Below are positions 9,183 through 17,658 of a stretch of DNA of 64,000 nucleotides, in pieces (position 1 is the stretch's first letter; the number at the start of each line of letters is the position of its first letter). The DNA is from Lachnospiraceae bacterium (GTDB taxonomy: Bacteria; Bacillota; Clostridia; Lachnospirales; Lachnospiraceae). Below the pieces are notes generated by a model that did no database searches, was not told the DNA's origin, and saw only the letters and a list, made by a program, of their open reading frames with translations. The stretch covers positions 65,754 to 129,753 of the forward strand of contig JAJBTQ010000004.1 in the NCBI GenBank assembly GCA_020860755.1. The letters are read 5' to 3'. The position numbers and the translations under genes were made by a program.

Positions 9183-9802
9183 TATGCATATACCTCCTCA
9201 ATTTTCTCAACTCCGGCCTTGGTCGTGATCACGGTGTCGTACTTTAAAATATCGTAGACATTGATGGTGGAGACAAGCGATGTCTTGACGTCCGGAATAT
9301 TTGCCGCGGACTTCTCAACCGTAAAATCCTTGTCGGCCAGTACGACCAGTGCCTTGGAAACCTGCAGGTTGTCTAACACTTTGATAAAATCTTTTGTCTT
9401 GATCCGTTCCAGCTTCAGCTCGTCTAAGACAACGAACTTCTCATCCTGTACACGGCTCGTCAGTGCGGACTGCAGCGCTGCCCGCTTCTCTTTCTTGTTG
9501 ATCTTGAACGAGTAGTCACGGGGACTCGGCGGAAATGCCACACCGCCGCCTCTCCACTGCGGAGAGCGGATGGAGCCCTGCCTCGCACGACCGGTGCCCT
9601 TCTGCCTCCAGGGCTTCCGACCGCCGCCGCGCCTCTCACTGCGGTTCTTCGCTTTCTGCGTTCCCTGACGGTTGTTGGCAAGCTGCTGCACCACTGCCTG
9701 ATGCACCAGATGCTCTTTTATCTCTACTCCGAAAACAGCGTCGTTTAAATCCATGGAACCGACTTCGCTGCCTTCCATATTATAAACAGATACCTTAGCC
9801 AT
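9182..9802 (-). CDS. rplD: 50S ribosomal protein L4
   Basis: Large-subunit protein uL4, 206 residues, an assembly protein whose loop lines the exit tunnel (KPWRQKGTGRARQGSIRSP). In gammaproteobacteria L4 represses its own operon by binding the S10 leader. Whether the leader found here (11082-11303) is an L4 target is unknown. It lies between rplC and rplW. Confidence 0.97.
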   Translation of the reverse strand: MAKVSVYNMEGSEVGSMDLNDAVFGVEIKEHLVHQAVVQQLANNRQGTQKAKNRSERRGGGRKPWRQKGTGRARQGSIRSPQWRGGGVAFPPSPRDYSFKINKKEKRAALQSALTSRVQDEKFVVLDELKLERIKTKDFIKVLDNLQVSKALVVLADKDFTVEKSAANIPDVKTSLVSTINVYDILKYDTVITTKAGVEKIEEVYA

Positions 9803-9828
9803 CTGTACGTCCTCCTTTCCTGAACGGG

Positions 9829-10506
9829 TCAGCCCTTCACTGCCTCTTTGATCGTTACCAATGATTTCCTGGGTCCCGGTACGGAGCCCTTGATCAGCAA
9901 CAGGTCGTTCTCGGCATCCACGCGAACCACTTCCAGGTTCTGGACCGTCACTCTCGCGCAGCCCATATGGCCCGGCATACCCTTGCCTTTAAACACCTTG
10001 CCCGGAAACGAGCATGCGCCGTTCGAGCCGGCATGGCGGTGATATTTGGAGCCGTGGGACATGGGGCCTCTCTTCTGGTGGTAGCGCTTGATCGCACTCT
10101 GGAACCCCTTGCCCTTTGAGACCGCAGTGGCATCGACTTTGTCACCTTCTTCAAAAATGTCTGCCTTGATCTCGTCCGCCGGTGCGTACTCATCGCAATT
10201 CTCAAATTTAAACTCGCGCACATACCTTTTGGGAGACACTCCGGCTTTTTCAAAGTGTCCGACCTCCGGCTTGTTCGCGCCATGTCTGTGTCTTACTTCT
10301 TTTCTGCCGCTGGCGTCCCGGTTGACCTCTTTTTCTTTCCTGTCAACGTATCCAACCTGTACGGCACTGTAGCCATCGTTGTCTACCGTTTTGATCTGCG
10401 TCACATAGCACGGACCGGCCTGTAATACCGTGACGGGGATCAGGACTCCATCCGGGTCGAAGATCTGGGTCATTCCGACCTTTGTGGCTAAAATCGCTTT
10501 CTTCAT
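9829..10506 (-). CDS. rplC: 50S ribosomal protein L3
   Basis: Large-subunit protein uL3, 225 residues, an early assembly protein reaching the peptidyl transferase centre. It begins [20 protein letters not shown] and carries [20 protein letters not shown] and [10 protein letters not shown]. It is separated from rpsJ by an unusual spacer of about 260 bp. ATG 10506 with an AGGAGGTATTACATA ribosome-binding site. Confidence 0.97.
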   Translation of the reverse strand: MKKAILATKVGMTQIFDPDGVLIPVTVLQAGPCYVTQIKTVDNDGYSAVQVGYVDRKEKEVNRDASGRKEVRHRHGANKPEVGHFEKAGVSPKRYVREFKFENCDEYAPADEIKADIFEEGDKVDATAVSKGKGFQSAIKRYHQKRGPMSHGSKYHRHAGSNGACSFPGKVFKGKGMPGHMGCARVTVQNLEVVRVDAENDLLLIKGSVPGPRKSLVTIKEAVKG

Positions 10507-10769
10507 TATGTAATACCTCCTGTTTGTCTACAGCGGAGCGCGCACGGCGCTCATCCTAGAGTAGGGTTGCTTCTTAAAAAAATGAATTACCTATAATGAA
10601 GAAATGATACGGATTGCTTCGTGCTGCGCACTCGCGCAATCCTGCGTACACGCATGCCCCGAAGGGGTATTCGCAATCCGCCCTTTCGGGCTCCTTGCTC
10701 ATGTACGTTCGGTCCCCAAAGTCATAAAACCGTCTGCAAGCAGCCATTTTATGACTTTTGGTCCCTTTA
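10507..10769 (-). repeat. Hairpin-rich spacer between rpsJ and rplC
   Basis: A 263-bp gap where a few tens of bases would be usual. It holds a 12-bp perfect stem AAAGTCATAAAA/TTTTATGACTTT (10718-10729 with 10747-10758) directly after the rpsJ stop, a GCCC-TTTC-GGGC hairpin (10680-10691), CCCC-GAA-GGGG (10657-10667) and GGATTGC/GCAATCC (10611-10617 with 10636-10642). No T-run follows the first stem. I see no convincing reading frame. It resembles a block of intergenic repeat elements; it may tune rpsJ against rplC expression. Confidence 0.55.
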
Positions 10770-11081
10770 TCATTTCATCTTTATATCAATCGCTACCCCA
10801 GCCGGCATCTCGAGCCTGCTTAAGGCATCCACTGTCTTTTGAGTCGGAGCGATGATATCGATCAGACGCTTATGCGTTCTCTGCTCAAACTGTTCTCTGG
10901 AATCTTTATACTTATGGGGAGCACGGATGATCGTGATCACTTCCCTCTTTGTCGGAAGCGGTACCGGTCCGCTCACCTCAGATCCGTTTTTCCTTACCGT
11001 TTCGATGATTTTTTTTGCTGATGCATCCACCATCTCGTGGTCATACGCTTTCAGAATGATTCTCATGACTTGAGTTGCCAT
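10770..11081 (-). CDS. rpsJ: 30S ribosomal protein S10
   Basis: Small-subunit protein uS10, 103 residues, also the transcription factor NusE, which joins the antitermination complex. The signature [30 protein letters not shown] is clear, here split: [10 protein letters not shown] then [19 protein letters not shown]. It is the first gene of the operon, behind a long structured leader. Ribosome-binding site AAAAGGAGGCG about 11 bases before the ATG at 11081. Confidence 0.97.
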   Translation of the reverse strand: MATQVMRIILKAYDHEMVDASAKKIIETVRKNGSEVSGPVPLPTKREVITIIRAPHKYKDSREQFEQRTHKRLIDIIAPTQKTVDALSRLEMPAGVAIDIKMK

Positions 11082-11303
11082 AAAAAAAGTCGCCTCCTTT
11101 TCGCACTTTAAAAATCAGTACGACAAGCGGTGACTGTACACTCTCCCGTGTGTTTCCTCTTGATACCCACACGACGATTCAGCCTCTCGGCTTCATTTCG
11201 TACAGTGACTTGTCGTCAGTTTCCTAACATGACATTCGCTCCACGGAAAAACCTGCCACAGCGGGCAGCAACCTCACGCTTCCCAGCTATCAATGTCACA
11301 GCA
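11082..11303 (-). promoter_or_regulatory. Structured 5' leader of the S10 operon (candidate regulatory RNA)
   Basis: From the predicted start near 11303 to rpsJ the RNA has two folded domains. The upstream one is closed by TGACATT/AATGTCA (11230-11236 with 11292-11298) around CTGCC/GGCAG (11253-11257 with 11264-11268). The downstream one is closed by an 8-bp helix ACGACAAG/CTTGTCGT (11120-11127 with 11209-11216), continued by ACTGTAC/GTACAGT (11133-11139 with 11200-11206). This encloses CGTGTG/CACACG (11147-11152 with 11168-11173) and a 4-bp hairpin with a GAGA tetraloop in the RNA (11181-11192), forming a multibranch junction. All pairings are read directly; regulation by a ribosomal protein is inferred. 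Confidence 0.7.
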
Positions 11304-11309
11304 AAATGT

Positions 11310-11338
11310 AGTATACGTGATTTAAGCCTTGATTTCAA
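11310..11338 (-). promoter_or_regulatory. Sigma-A promoter of the S10-spc operon
   Basis: On the minus strand, -35 TTGAAA (11338-11333), a 17-bp spacer and -10 TATACT (11315-11310). An A/T-rich stretch lies directly upstream, as in UP elements of strong ribosomal promoters. It would start transcription near 11303. Confidence 0.8.
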
Positions 11339-11396
11339 GCGGTTTTTTTTACAAAAGCAAAAAAGATTGTACTTTATTTAGTACAATTAGAAAAAA

Positions 11397-11427
11397 TAAA
11401 GAGAAAGGGCCGGAAACCGGCCCTTTT
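11397..11427 (-). terminator. Terminator after the broken lipoprotein gene
   Basis: Perfect 10-bp stem AAAGGGCCGG / CCGGCCCTTT (11404-11413 with 11417-11426) with a 3-base loop. On the minus strand it is followed by TCTCTTTATTTTTTC. It sits about 30 bp after the stop at 11454 and isolates that gene from the S10 promoter downstream. Confidence 0.85.
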
Positions 11428-11453
11428 CAGCCATCTTCTGTTATTTTTAAAAA

Positions 11454-13590
11454 TTATTCAAAATCGTCTGCTTTGTAAGTGCCCGCTTTATAGACAATCT
11501 CACCGATCGTCAGCGTGCAGCCGTCTTTGACGACGACAGAGGACTCCTCATCCGCCAGAGTGATACCGCTGATCAGGGAATCACCGGTCACGGTCCATGT
11601 GGATCCGTCCTGCAGGGAAATCTCGATCGTATTGGAACCGTTGTCATTGATCAGGTTTGCCACATGTCCGATATCATAGTAGTGGGTGATATCAAATTCC
11701 GTATTCTGATACTGCAGGATATCCTCCCTGTTTTCCTTTGTATAGGCATAGCCTCCCTGATCCCTGATCTCCTTCGCCCCATCGTATGTCACATGGATCG
11801 CAGCGGTCTGAGCGATCGCTCCCTCGTAGGATGCCGCGTCAAATGTGACCGTGAGGTCTGTGCCGCCCAGGCGGCTTAATTGGTTTTCTTCATCATTTAC
11901 ATTGTAAACGCTGTTATCCGAACCGGACGCATTGTATATGTTTCCGCTGTATTCTCCATTGGAAAACGTAAAGAGCTGCTGAGAGCCATCCGGTTTGTTC
12001 TCCATGGTATTAAACCCCGTGTTCTCCGTGTGGGTCGAAATAAAGTTCATATCGGATCCGTTTAAGTTAGCCGGATCGTTCGCCGCCATCATGCCGCCGT
12101 TCGTCGCATCGTCGTTGTCCATCACCTGGATCAGCACGCCTCCATTGGTGATCGTCGCGCCGTCAATGTTGGCAGTCAGGGATTCATCGTTGGAACCGGA
12201 CTTTACAAGGAACGTATCAAAACCGGTGTCTACCTCGGTACCCTCCTGAATGTCAATCTCGTTCTCGTTCTGATGGATCATAAACCCGAACGTGTCGGAG
12301 TTTATCACTGTGTTTTTGCGACGTTTCCGCGGTATATTCGTAGTCTGTATCTCCTTTCGCACTCGGCAGCGTGTAGGACTGTCCCTCCTCAATTCCCATG
12401 TAAGTGGCCGATCCTCCGGTAAAGACGGAAGCATAGGTGCCGACATTCAAGGTGGAGCCCGCAAACGTCTCAACCGCATCGCCGATCACATATGTTCCGT
12501 AGCCGGATCCATATGTCTTGGTGTACGGATTATCAACCGTCTCATAGATCTGGCTGCTGCCGCCATTGGAGTTCACAGGCTCCTGAAGCGGGGCCGCCGA
12601 AGACTCATTTGAATTCAAGAGCTCCAGCGTGGAATTACAGATATTTAAATACATATTGCTCCCGGAATCAGTGGAGAGTACTGCCCATGCACCGGCGTAG
12701 GCGGTGGAATCCACAAAATGCATCGTGGAGTCGTCCCCCATCAGATTGCTGGCGCGGGAAGTTCCCATGATGCCGAGGATCCACGGCGGAGCCACCATAG
12801 TCGCCTGCTCCGGGCTGTTCATATAATCTCCGTAAAGAGTTCCGCCTTCGGAGATCAGCGTGGAATCATTTATCAATGTAGTTGCTCCGTTGTCTGTAAA
12901 GACCGGCATCGTCGCAACGCCTTTACACGAGACAAGGGCGTCCGTGATCCGTGCGTATGTGTCACCGGATACAAGAAGCGCCGATCCCTGTCCGGAAAAG
13001 TCACAGGTAGTCGTACCGTCCGCTTCGGTTTCCATCGTGATCGTAGCATGTGTGATCTCATAGTTGCCCGCGTCCACGAGAATGATCCCGTTGTGCCCGG
13101 CCTCCGTGTCCGTGATCTCCACATTGGTGGCGTCCTGTGCAGTAACATCTCCCTCGTACAGACCCTCGTTGGTATAGGTCTCAATGTCTCCTCCTATATC
13201 AACGATGGCTCCCGTATATAAATAGTCATTGTCCTCATCCTGATCCGGCCCGTCGTTCTCGTCGACGTTCTGTCCGCCGCCGGTCCAGGAACCGATCAGT
13301 CCATAGACGGAAACGGTATCTTCGTTCTGCACCGGAGTGATCTCGTTATTGTTGATCACCACGGCTTCCTCCACAACGATTTCTTCCTCAACAGGCTGTT
13401 CTTCCGGTTTTTCCTCTTCCACGACATCCTGTGCATCTGCTTCCGCAAGTGACCCGGCATCCTGCGCAGTATCTTCCGTTGTATCCTGAGACTGTCCCCC
13501 AGCTATCCCGGTGAGGGACTCACAGGCGGTCGTGCCAAACGCGATCACAGATACTGTCACCACAAGAGCTAATACTTGTTTCTTTCTCAT
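11454..13590 (-). pseudogene. Surface lipoprotein with repeat-rich beta-helix-like body, broken by a frameshift
   Basis: An N-terminal frame (13590 to about 12318) starts with a lipoprotein signal, AFGTTAC, placing the lipidated cysteine near residue 23, then an E/D-rich linker and a body of short repeats rich in N, G, T and D (for example NDSTLISEGGTLYG, NSTLELLNSN) suggesting a right-handed beta-helix. It turns to nonsense after about residue 424. The matching continuation (NSDTFGFMIHQNENEIDI onward, to 11454) is one frame away. The switch falls in a run of five A's (12313-12317); removing one A joins the halves into about 710 residues. It could be a true mutation, phase variation or a sequencing error. 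No enzyme motif recognised. Confidence 0.7.
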
Positions 13591-13643
13591 GATGGAGGTG
13601 CTCCTTTCCTTTTCCTTAAAAATCGAAACGGAAAATTATAGTC

Positions 13644-13672
13644 ATTATATCTCATTTTTTTGTTTTCAACAA
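13644..13672 (-). promoter_or_regulatory. Promoter of the lipoprotein gene
   Basis: Minus strand: TTGTTG (13672-13667), 17 bp, TATAAT (13649-13644), about 55 bp before the ATG at 13590, which has GGAAAGGAGC upstream. Confidence 0.6.
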
Positions 13673-13701
13673 TACTTGGGATTTTGTCGCCGCAAATTGC
13701 A

Positions 13702-13730
13702 TTGACGGACTCAATCGGAAACTCTATAAT
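13702..13730 (+). promoter_or_regulatory. Promoter of the methyltransferase gene
   Basis: TTGACG (13702-13707), 17-bp spacer, TATAAT (13725-13730), about 75 bp before the ATG at 13804. It is divergent from the lipoprotein promoter, with the two -35 regions roughly 30 bp apart. Confidence 0.75.
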
Positions 13731-13803
13731 ATTTGCAGGATTTCGGGAGCCCGAAGTGCGGAGAAATCCGTAGTATCATAATATATCTAGAGAGGATAGT
13801 TTC

Positions 13804-14667
13804 ATGTGGATCGCAGACAACTGGAACGATTATGAAGTGATCGATTGTTCCGACGGAGAAAAACTGGAGCGCTGGGGGGATTATATTCTTGTCCGCCCGG
13901 ATCCCCAGGTTATCTGGGATACGCCGCGTACAGATGAAGGCTGGCGTCATCCGAGCGCCCGCTACCACCGCAGCAGCGAGGGAGGCGGCGAATGGGAGTT
14001 TTTTGACCTGCCCGAACAGTGGTCGATCTGCTATGAAAAACTGGAACTTACTTTCCACTTAAAACCATTCCGTTTTAAGCACACGGGTCTGTTCCCGGAG
14101 CAGGCCGCCAACTGGGACTGGTGTTCTGAAAAAATAAAAAAAGCCGGCCGCCCGGTCAAAGTGCTGAATTTGTTCGCCTATACCGGCGGAGCTACGCTTG
14201 CCGCCGCAAAGGCAGGAGCATCCGTCGTCCATGTGGATGCCGCGAAAGGCATGGTGCAGTGGGCAAAGGAGAACGCAGTTTCTTCCGGTCTGGCCGATGC
14301 TCCCGTTCGCTGGCTCGTAGACGACTGCGTCAAATTCGTGGAGCGGGAGATCCGGCGTGGGAACCGATATGACGCCGTCATTATGGACCCTCCGTCCTAC
14401 GGAAGAGGCCCGAAGGGCGAAGTCTGGAAGATCGAGGATTCCCTTCATCCCCTGTTAAAGCTTTGCGTACAGCTCCTGTCGGACGACCCGCTGTTCTTTT
14501 TGATCAACTCCTATACGACCGGTCTTGCGCCGGCTGTTCTCGCCTATCTGCTCGGCACAGAATTAAAAGACTGCGGCGGAACGATAACGGCAGAAGAGAT
14601 CGGTCTTCCGGTAACGCAAAGCGGTCTGGTCCTTCCCTGCGGAGCTTCAGGACGCTGGGAGCGCTGA
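13804..14667 (+). CDS. Class I SAM-dependent methyltransferase (RlmI/RlmK-like, probable rRNA methyltransferase)
   Basis: 287 residues with a Rossmann methyltransferase fold. Motif I is LNLFAYTGGATLAAAKAGA, followed by an acidic VHVDAAKGMVQWAKENA. The catalytic-loop motif is MDPPSYGRGPKG, as in the 23S rRNA cytosine-5 methyltransferases RlmI and the C-terminal half of RlmKL. It lacks an N-terminal PUA domain, having instead a WNDYEVIDCSDGEKLERWGDY segment found in stand-alone relatives. Its stop is 3 bases from the stop of convergent nth. The target position cannot be told from sequence. Confidence 0.8.
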   Translation: MWIADNWNDYEVIDCSDGEKLERWGDYILVRPDPQVIWDTPRTDEGWRHPSARYHRSSEGGGEWEFFDLPEQWSICYEKLELTFHLKPFRFKHTGLFPEQAANWDWCSEKIKKAGRPVKVLNLFAYTGGATLAAAKAGASVVHVDAAKGMVQWAKENAVSSGLADAPVRWLVDDCVKFVEREIRRGNRYDAVIMDPPSYGRGPKGEVWKIEDSLHPLLKLCVQLLSDDPLFFLINSYTTGLAPAVLAYLLGTELKDCGGTITAEEIGLPVTQSGLVLPCGASGRWER

Positions 14668-14670
14668 TCA

Positions 14671-15333
14671 TTACGCGTTCTCAATGACATCTATCTTCGG
14701 GCAGATATCCGACAGACAGCAGTTCTCACACTGCGGCTTTGTACGGGCCGTGCACACTTCTCTACCGTGATACACAAAACGATGGCAGAGGTCGCTGCCC
14801 TCCTCAGGCGGCACGAGCTCCCACAGCGCCATCTCCACCTTCTTCGGATCCTTTACATGATCCACCAGACCCATACGGTTAACTAAGCGAATGCAGTGGG
14901 TATCCGTCACGATCGCAGGCTTTCCAAATACATCCCCCATGATCAGATTCGCACTTTTGCGTCCCACACCCGGCAACGCGAGAAGCGCATCAAAGTCATC
15001 CGGCACCCGTCCGCCGTACTCGTCCCGAAGCATACGCATACAGGCGCTGATATCCCGCGCTTTGGACTTTCCCAGCCCGCAGGGATGCACGATCTTTTCG
15101 ATATCCTCCGGCTCTGCCTCAGCCAGTGCCTCCACGGTCGGATACTTTGCATAGAGATCTTCTACGACCACGTTCACGCGAGCGTCCGTGCACTGTGCCG
15201 CGAGACGGACGGAGACGAGCAGTTTCCATGCGTCATCATAGTCCAGCGTACACTCTGCAACAGGATATTCTTTTTTCAGGCGGTCAATGATCTCCAGCGT
15301 AAGTTCCTTTTTATCTTTCTGTTTTTCTGCCAT
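14671..15333 (-). CDS. nth: Endonuclease III
   Basis: 220-residue base-excision repair glycosylase/AP lyase for oxidised pyrimidines. The helix-hairpin-helix is LPGVGRKSANL with catalytic Lys126, and the catalytic aspartate is Asp144 in VTDTHCIRL. Four C-terminal cysteines (C194, C202, C205, C211) form the 4Fe-4S site with spacing X7-X2-X5, one residue longer in the first loop than the X6 of the E. coli enzyme. It follows truA by 47 bp on the same strand. Confidence 0.95.
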   Translation of the reverse strand: MAEKQKDKKELTLEIIDRLKKEYPVAECTLDYDDAWKLLVSVRLAAQCTDARVNVVVEDLYAKYPTVEALAEAEPEDIEKIVHPCGLGKSKARDISACMRMLRDEYGGRVPDDFDALLALPGVGRKSANLIMGDVFGKPAIVTDTHCIRLVNRMGLVDHVKDPKKVEMALWELVPPEEGSDLCHRFVYHGREVCTARTKPQCENCCLSDICPKIDVIENA

Positions 15334-15380
15334 GACACTGCCTCTTTCTTATGATCTCATTTTTAGATCCTGTGATCCGT

Positions 15381-16124
15381 TCAGTCGTAATCTACCTTAA
15401 GCAGGCACAATCCTTTTGCCGGAGCGGTAAAGCCCGCCTTCGCGCGCTCCCGTGCCGCGAGCAGTTCTTCCATGCTTTCCGGCGAGCGCTCCCCGTATCC
15501 GACCTCTAAGAGCGTCCCGGTCAGGATGCGCACCATGTACTGCAAAAAGCCTGTTCCGTGATAAGTGAACGTCAGATAAGGCCCCTCCCGGGCGATCTCA
15601 ATTAGATCCACCCGGCGCACCGTTGATTTTTTCATATGCGGATTGCCGCAGAAACTGGCAAAGTCGTGCTCTCCGATCAGATACTCCGCCGCCTCGCGCA
15701 TCCGCGCCTCGTCCGGAACTTCCTGCGTCACATAGACGTACTTCCGGTCGAAAACAGGCTTCACGGGGTCCACCCAGCAGGTGTAGCGGTAAGTCTTGCC
15801 GATCGCATTGTAGCGGCTGTGAAACCGATCCGACGCCCTGCGGACCTCGAGAACGGCGATATCCTCCGGCAGATAGAGATTCATATAGTCCCGGATCTCC
15901 TCCTCCGTCCGTTCTGTCTCCAGACGGGCGTTGGCCACCATTCCTCTCGCGTGGACACCGGCATCGGTCCGTCCCGCGCCGATCACCTCAACCTCCCGAT
16001 CCGTCATCCGCGAAAGAACCTGTTCCAGCTTGCCCTGTATGGTATTGTCTTTGCCCGGCTGGCGCTCCCATCCGAGATAACGGGTCCCGTCATAGGACAG
16101 GGTCATCTTATAATTACTCTTCAT
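15381..16124 (-). CDS. truA: tRNA pseudouridine synthase A
   Basis: 247 residues; makes pseudouridine at positions 38-40 of tRNA anticodon stems. The catalytic aspartate is Asp54 in GRTDAGVHA; other family segments are RYLGWERQPG and the C-terminal FLQYMVRILTGTLLEVG. The frame is open further upstream, but the ATG at 16124 gives the standard MKSNYKMTLSYDG start. No good ribosome-binding site precedes it and a TACACT box ends only about 8 bases upstream, hinting at a leaderless message. Confidence 0.93.
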   Translation of the reverse strand: MKSNYKMTLSYDGTRYLGWERQPGKDNTIQGKLEQVLSRMTDREVEVIGAGRTDAGVHARGMVANARLETERTEEEIRDYMNLYLPEDIAVLEVRRASDRFHSRYNAIGKTYRYTCWVDPVKPVFDRKYVYVTQEVPDEARMREAAEYLIGEHDFASFCGNPHMKKSTVRRVDLIEIAREGPYLTFTYHGTGFLQYMVRILTGTLLEVGYGERSPESMEELLAARERAKAGFTAPAKGLCLLKVDYD

Positions 16125-16165
16125 ATAGACCAGTGTAGCACAAAGCCGGCGGATGCAAAAGACGG

Positions 16166-16210
16166 CAAAAAAATTCCGCGGAGCCATGATTGGAAACAGC
16201 CCCGCGGAAT
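16166..16210 (-). terminator. Terminator after the aspartate kinase gene
   Basis: Perfect 9-bp stem ATTCCGCGG / CCGCGGAAT (16173-16181 with 16202-16210) followed on the minus strand by seven or more T's. It lies 11 bp after the stop at 16221. Confidence 0.8.
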
Positions 16211-16220
16211 GTATTTCGGA

Positions 16221-17543
16221 TCAAGTTAACTTTGTAAGAATGAAGATGTCGTAGATGGCTCGGATGGCCTCCTCAAAATCCTTGTTGTCCACGCCGATGA
16301 TGATGTTTAGCTCACTCGAGCCCTGATCGATCATGCGGCAGTTGATCTTGGCATGAGCAAGGGCGGAAAAGATGCGGCCCGCCGTGCCCCGGTTTTCCCG
16401 CATACCGCGTCCCACAACGGCGATGAGCGCCAGATCCGGCTCCACATCGATAGAGTCCGGGTCGACCGCGCGCAGGATCCCGGAGAGCACACTCTGCTCT
16501 TTCTCCTGAAACTCATCCTGATGGACAAAGATGCACATCGTGTCGATCCCGGAAGGCATGTGCTCAATAGATATCTCATTGTCCTCAAAAACACTCAGCA
16601 CCTTTCGGCAGAAACCGATCTCGGAGTTCATCATGTCCTTGTAAACATCAACCGCCACAAAGCCTTTTTTCCCGGCAATCCCCGTGACCGTAAACCGGGG
16701 CTTTTGACTGGTCGTTGCCACGATCATCGTGCCCAGATCCTCCGGGTTGTTTGTATTGCGGATGTTGATGGGAATCCCTGCTTTGCGTACGGGGAAGATC
16801 GCTTCCTCATGAAGTACGGTCGCTCCCATATAGGAGAGCTCCCGCAGCTCCCGATAAGTGATCATATCCACCACTTCCGGATTGTCTACAATGCGGGGGT
16901 CTGACACCAGAAAACCGGGGACGTCCGTCCAGTTCTCATACATATCCGCCCCCAAAGCCCATGCTATGATGGACCCGGTAATATCGGAACCGCCTCTGGT
17001 GAACGTCCTGATCCGGCCGTTTGCATACGCCCCGTAAAATCCGGGAATCACAGCGTTTTGGCAAAGAGACAGCCTCTCTTCCGTCAATTTTTTCGTCAGA
17101 TTTGTATCGAAGGTTCCGTCGTCACAAAAGCGGATCATCTCTGCGGCGTCCACAAACTCAAAGCCCAGATATGCCGACATCACTTTCCCGTTCAGATACT
17201 CCCCTCTGGAAGCCGTATAATCCCGATCCGGCTCCCTAAGAAGGCGCTCCTCGATCTCAGCAAAATCCTCCTCGAGAGACAGATCAAGGCCAAGCCCGGC
17301 AATGATATCCTCATACCGCTCCCGGATCTCCGCGAGCAGCAGGTCAAACGGCTCCTCCGCCTCAGCCCTTCCGCAGCACTCATACAGCAGATCCGTCACC
17401 TTGGTATCCCCGTCAAAACGCTTGCCGGGTGCAGAGGGCACTATATATCTCCGATCCTCATCGGAACAGATGATCTCTCTGACTTTTTGAAACTGTTCTG
17501 CGGCAGCGAGCGAACTCCCGCCAAACTTTACTACTTTCTTCAT
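16221..17543 (-). CDS. Aspartate kinase
   Basis: 440 residues; phosphorylates aspartate as the first step to lysine, threonine and methionine. The N-terminus KKVVKFGGSSLA is the kinase signature, with TRGGSDITGSIIA and VSDPRIVDNPEVVDMITYRELRELSYMGATVLHEEAI (key parts SDPR and GATVLHEEA) in the catalytic domain. The C-terminal third holds two ACT domains (for example FTVTGIAGKKGF and LIAVVGRGMREN) for allosteric control. It is transcribed alone. Which paralogue (lysine-, threonine- or DAP-sensitive) cannot be decided here. Confidence 0.92.
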   Translation of the reverse strand: MKKVVKFGGSSLAAAEQFQKVREIICSDEDRRYIVPSAPGKRFDGDTKVTDLLYECCGRAEAEEPFDLLLAEIRERYEDIIAGLGLDLSLEEDFAEIEERLLREPDRDYTASRGEYLNGKVMSAYLGFEFVDAAEMIRFCDDGTFDTNLTKKLTEERLSLCQNAVIPGFYGAYANGRIRTFTRGGSDITGSIIAWALGADMYENWTDVPGFLVSDPRIVDNPEVVDMITYRELRELSYMGATVLHEEAIFPVRKAGIPINIRNTNNPEDLGTMIVATTSQKPRFTVTGIAGKKGFVAVDVYKDMMNSEIGFCRKVLSVFEDNEISIEHMPSGIDTMCIFVHQDEFQEKEQSVLSGILRAVDPDSIDVEPDLALIAVVGRGMRENRGTAGRIFSALAHAKINCRMIDQGSSELNIIIGVDNKDFEEAIRAIYDIFILTKLT

Positions 17544-17611
17544 GCTTCTTCGTCCTTTTTTTAATCTTCTTAAATTATCTTCTTTATTATAAAGTCATCG
17601 TTCGTTTGCTT

Positions 17612-17640
17612 ATTATATATTCTTGCAGAGAGATTGGCAA
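17612..17640 (-). promoter_or_regulatory. Promoter of the aspartate kinase gene
   Basis: Minus strand: TTGCCA (17640-17635), 17-bp spacer, TATAAT (17617-17612), about 68 bp before the ATG at 17543. No lysine riboswitch or T-box would fit in so short a leader. Confidence 0.65.
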
Positions 17641-17658
17641 ATTTTTTATTTTGTCTGT

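Noticed and set aside
12300..12330. Programmed frameshift in the lipoprotein gene
   Set aside because: The shift needed is +1 and the site lacks a rare or stop codon at the shift point or a stimulatory signal; mutation, slippage or error is simpler.
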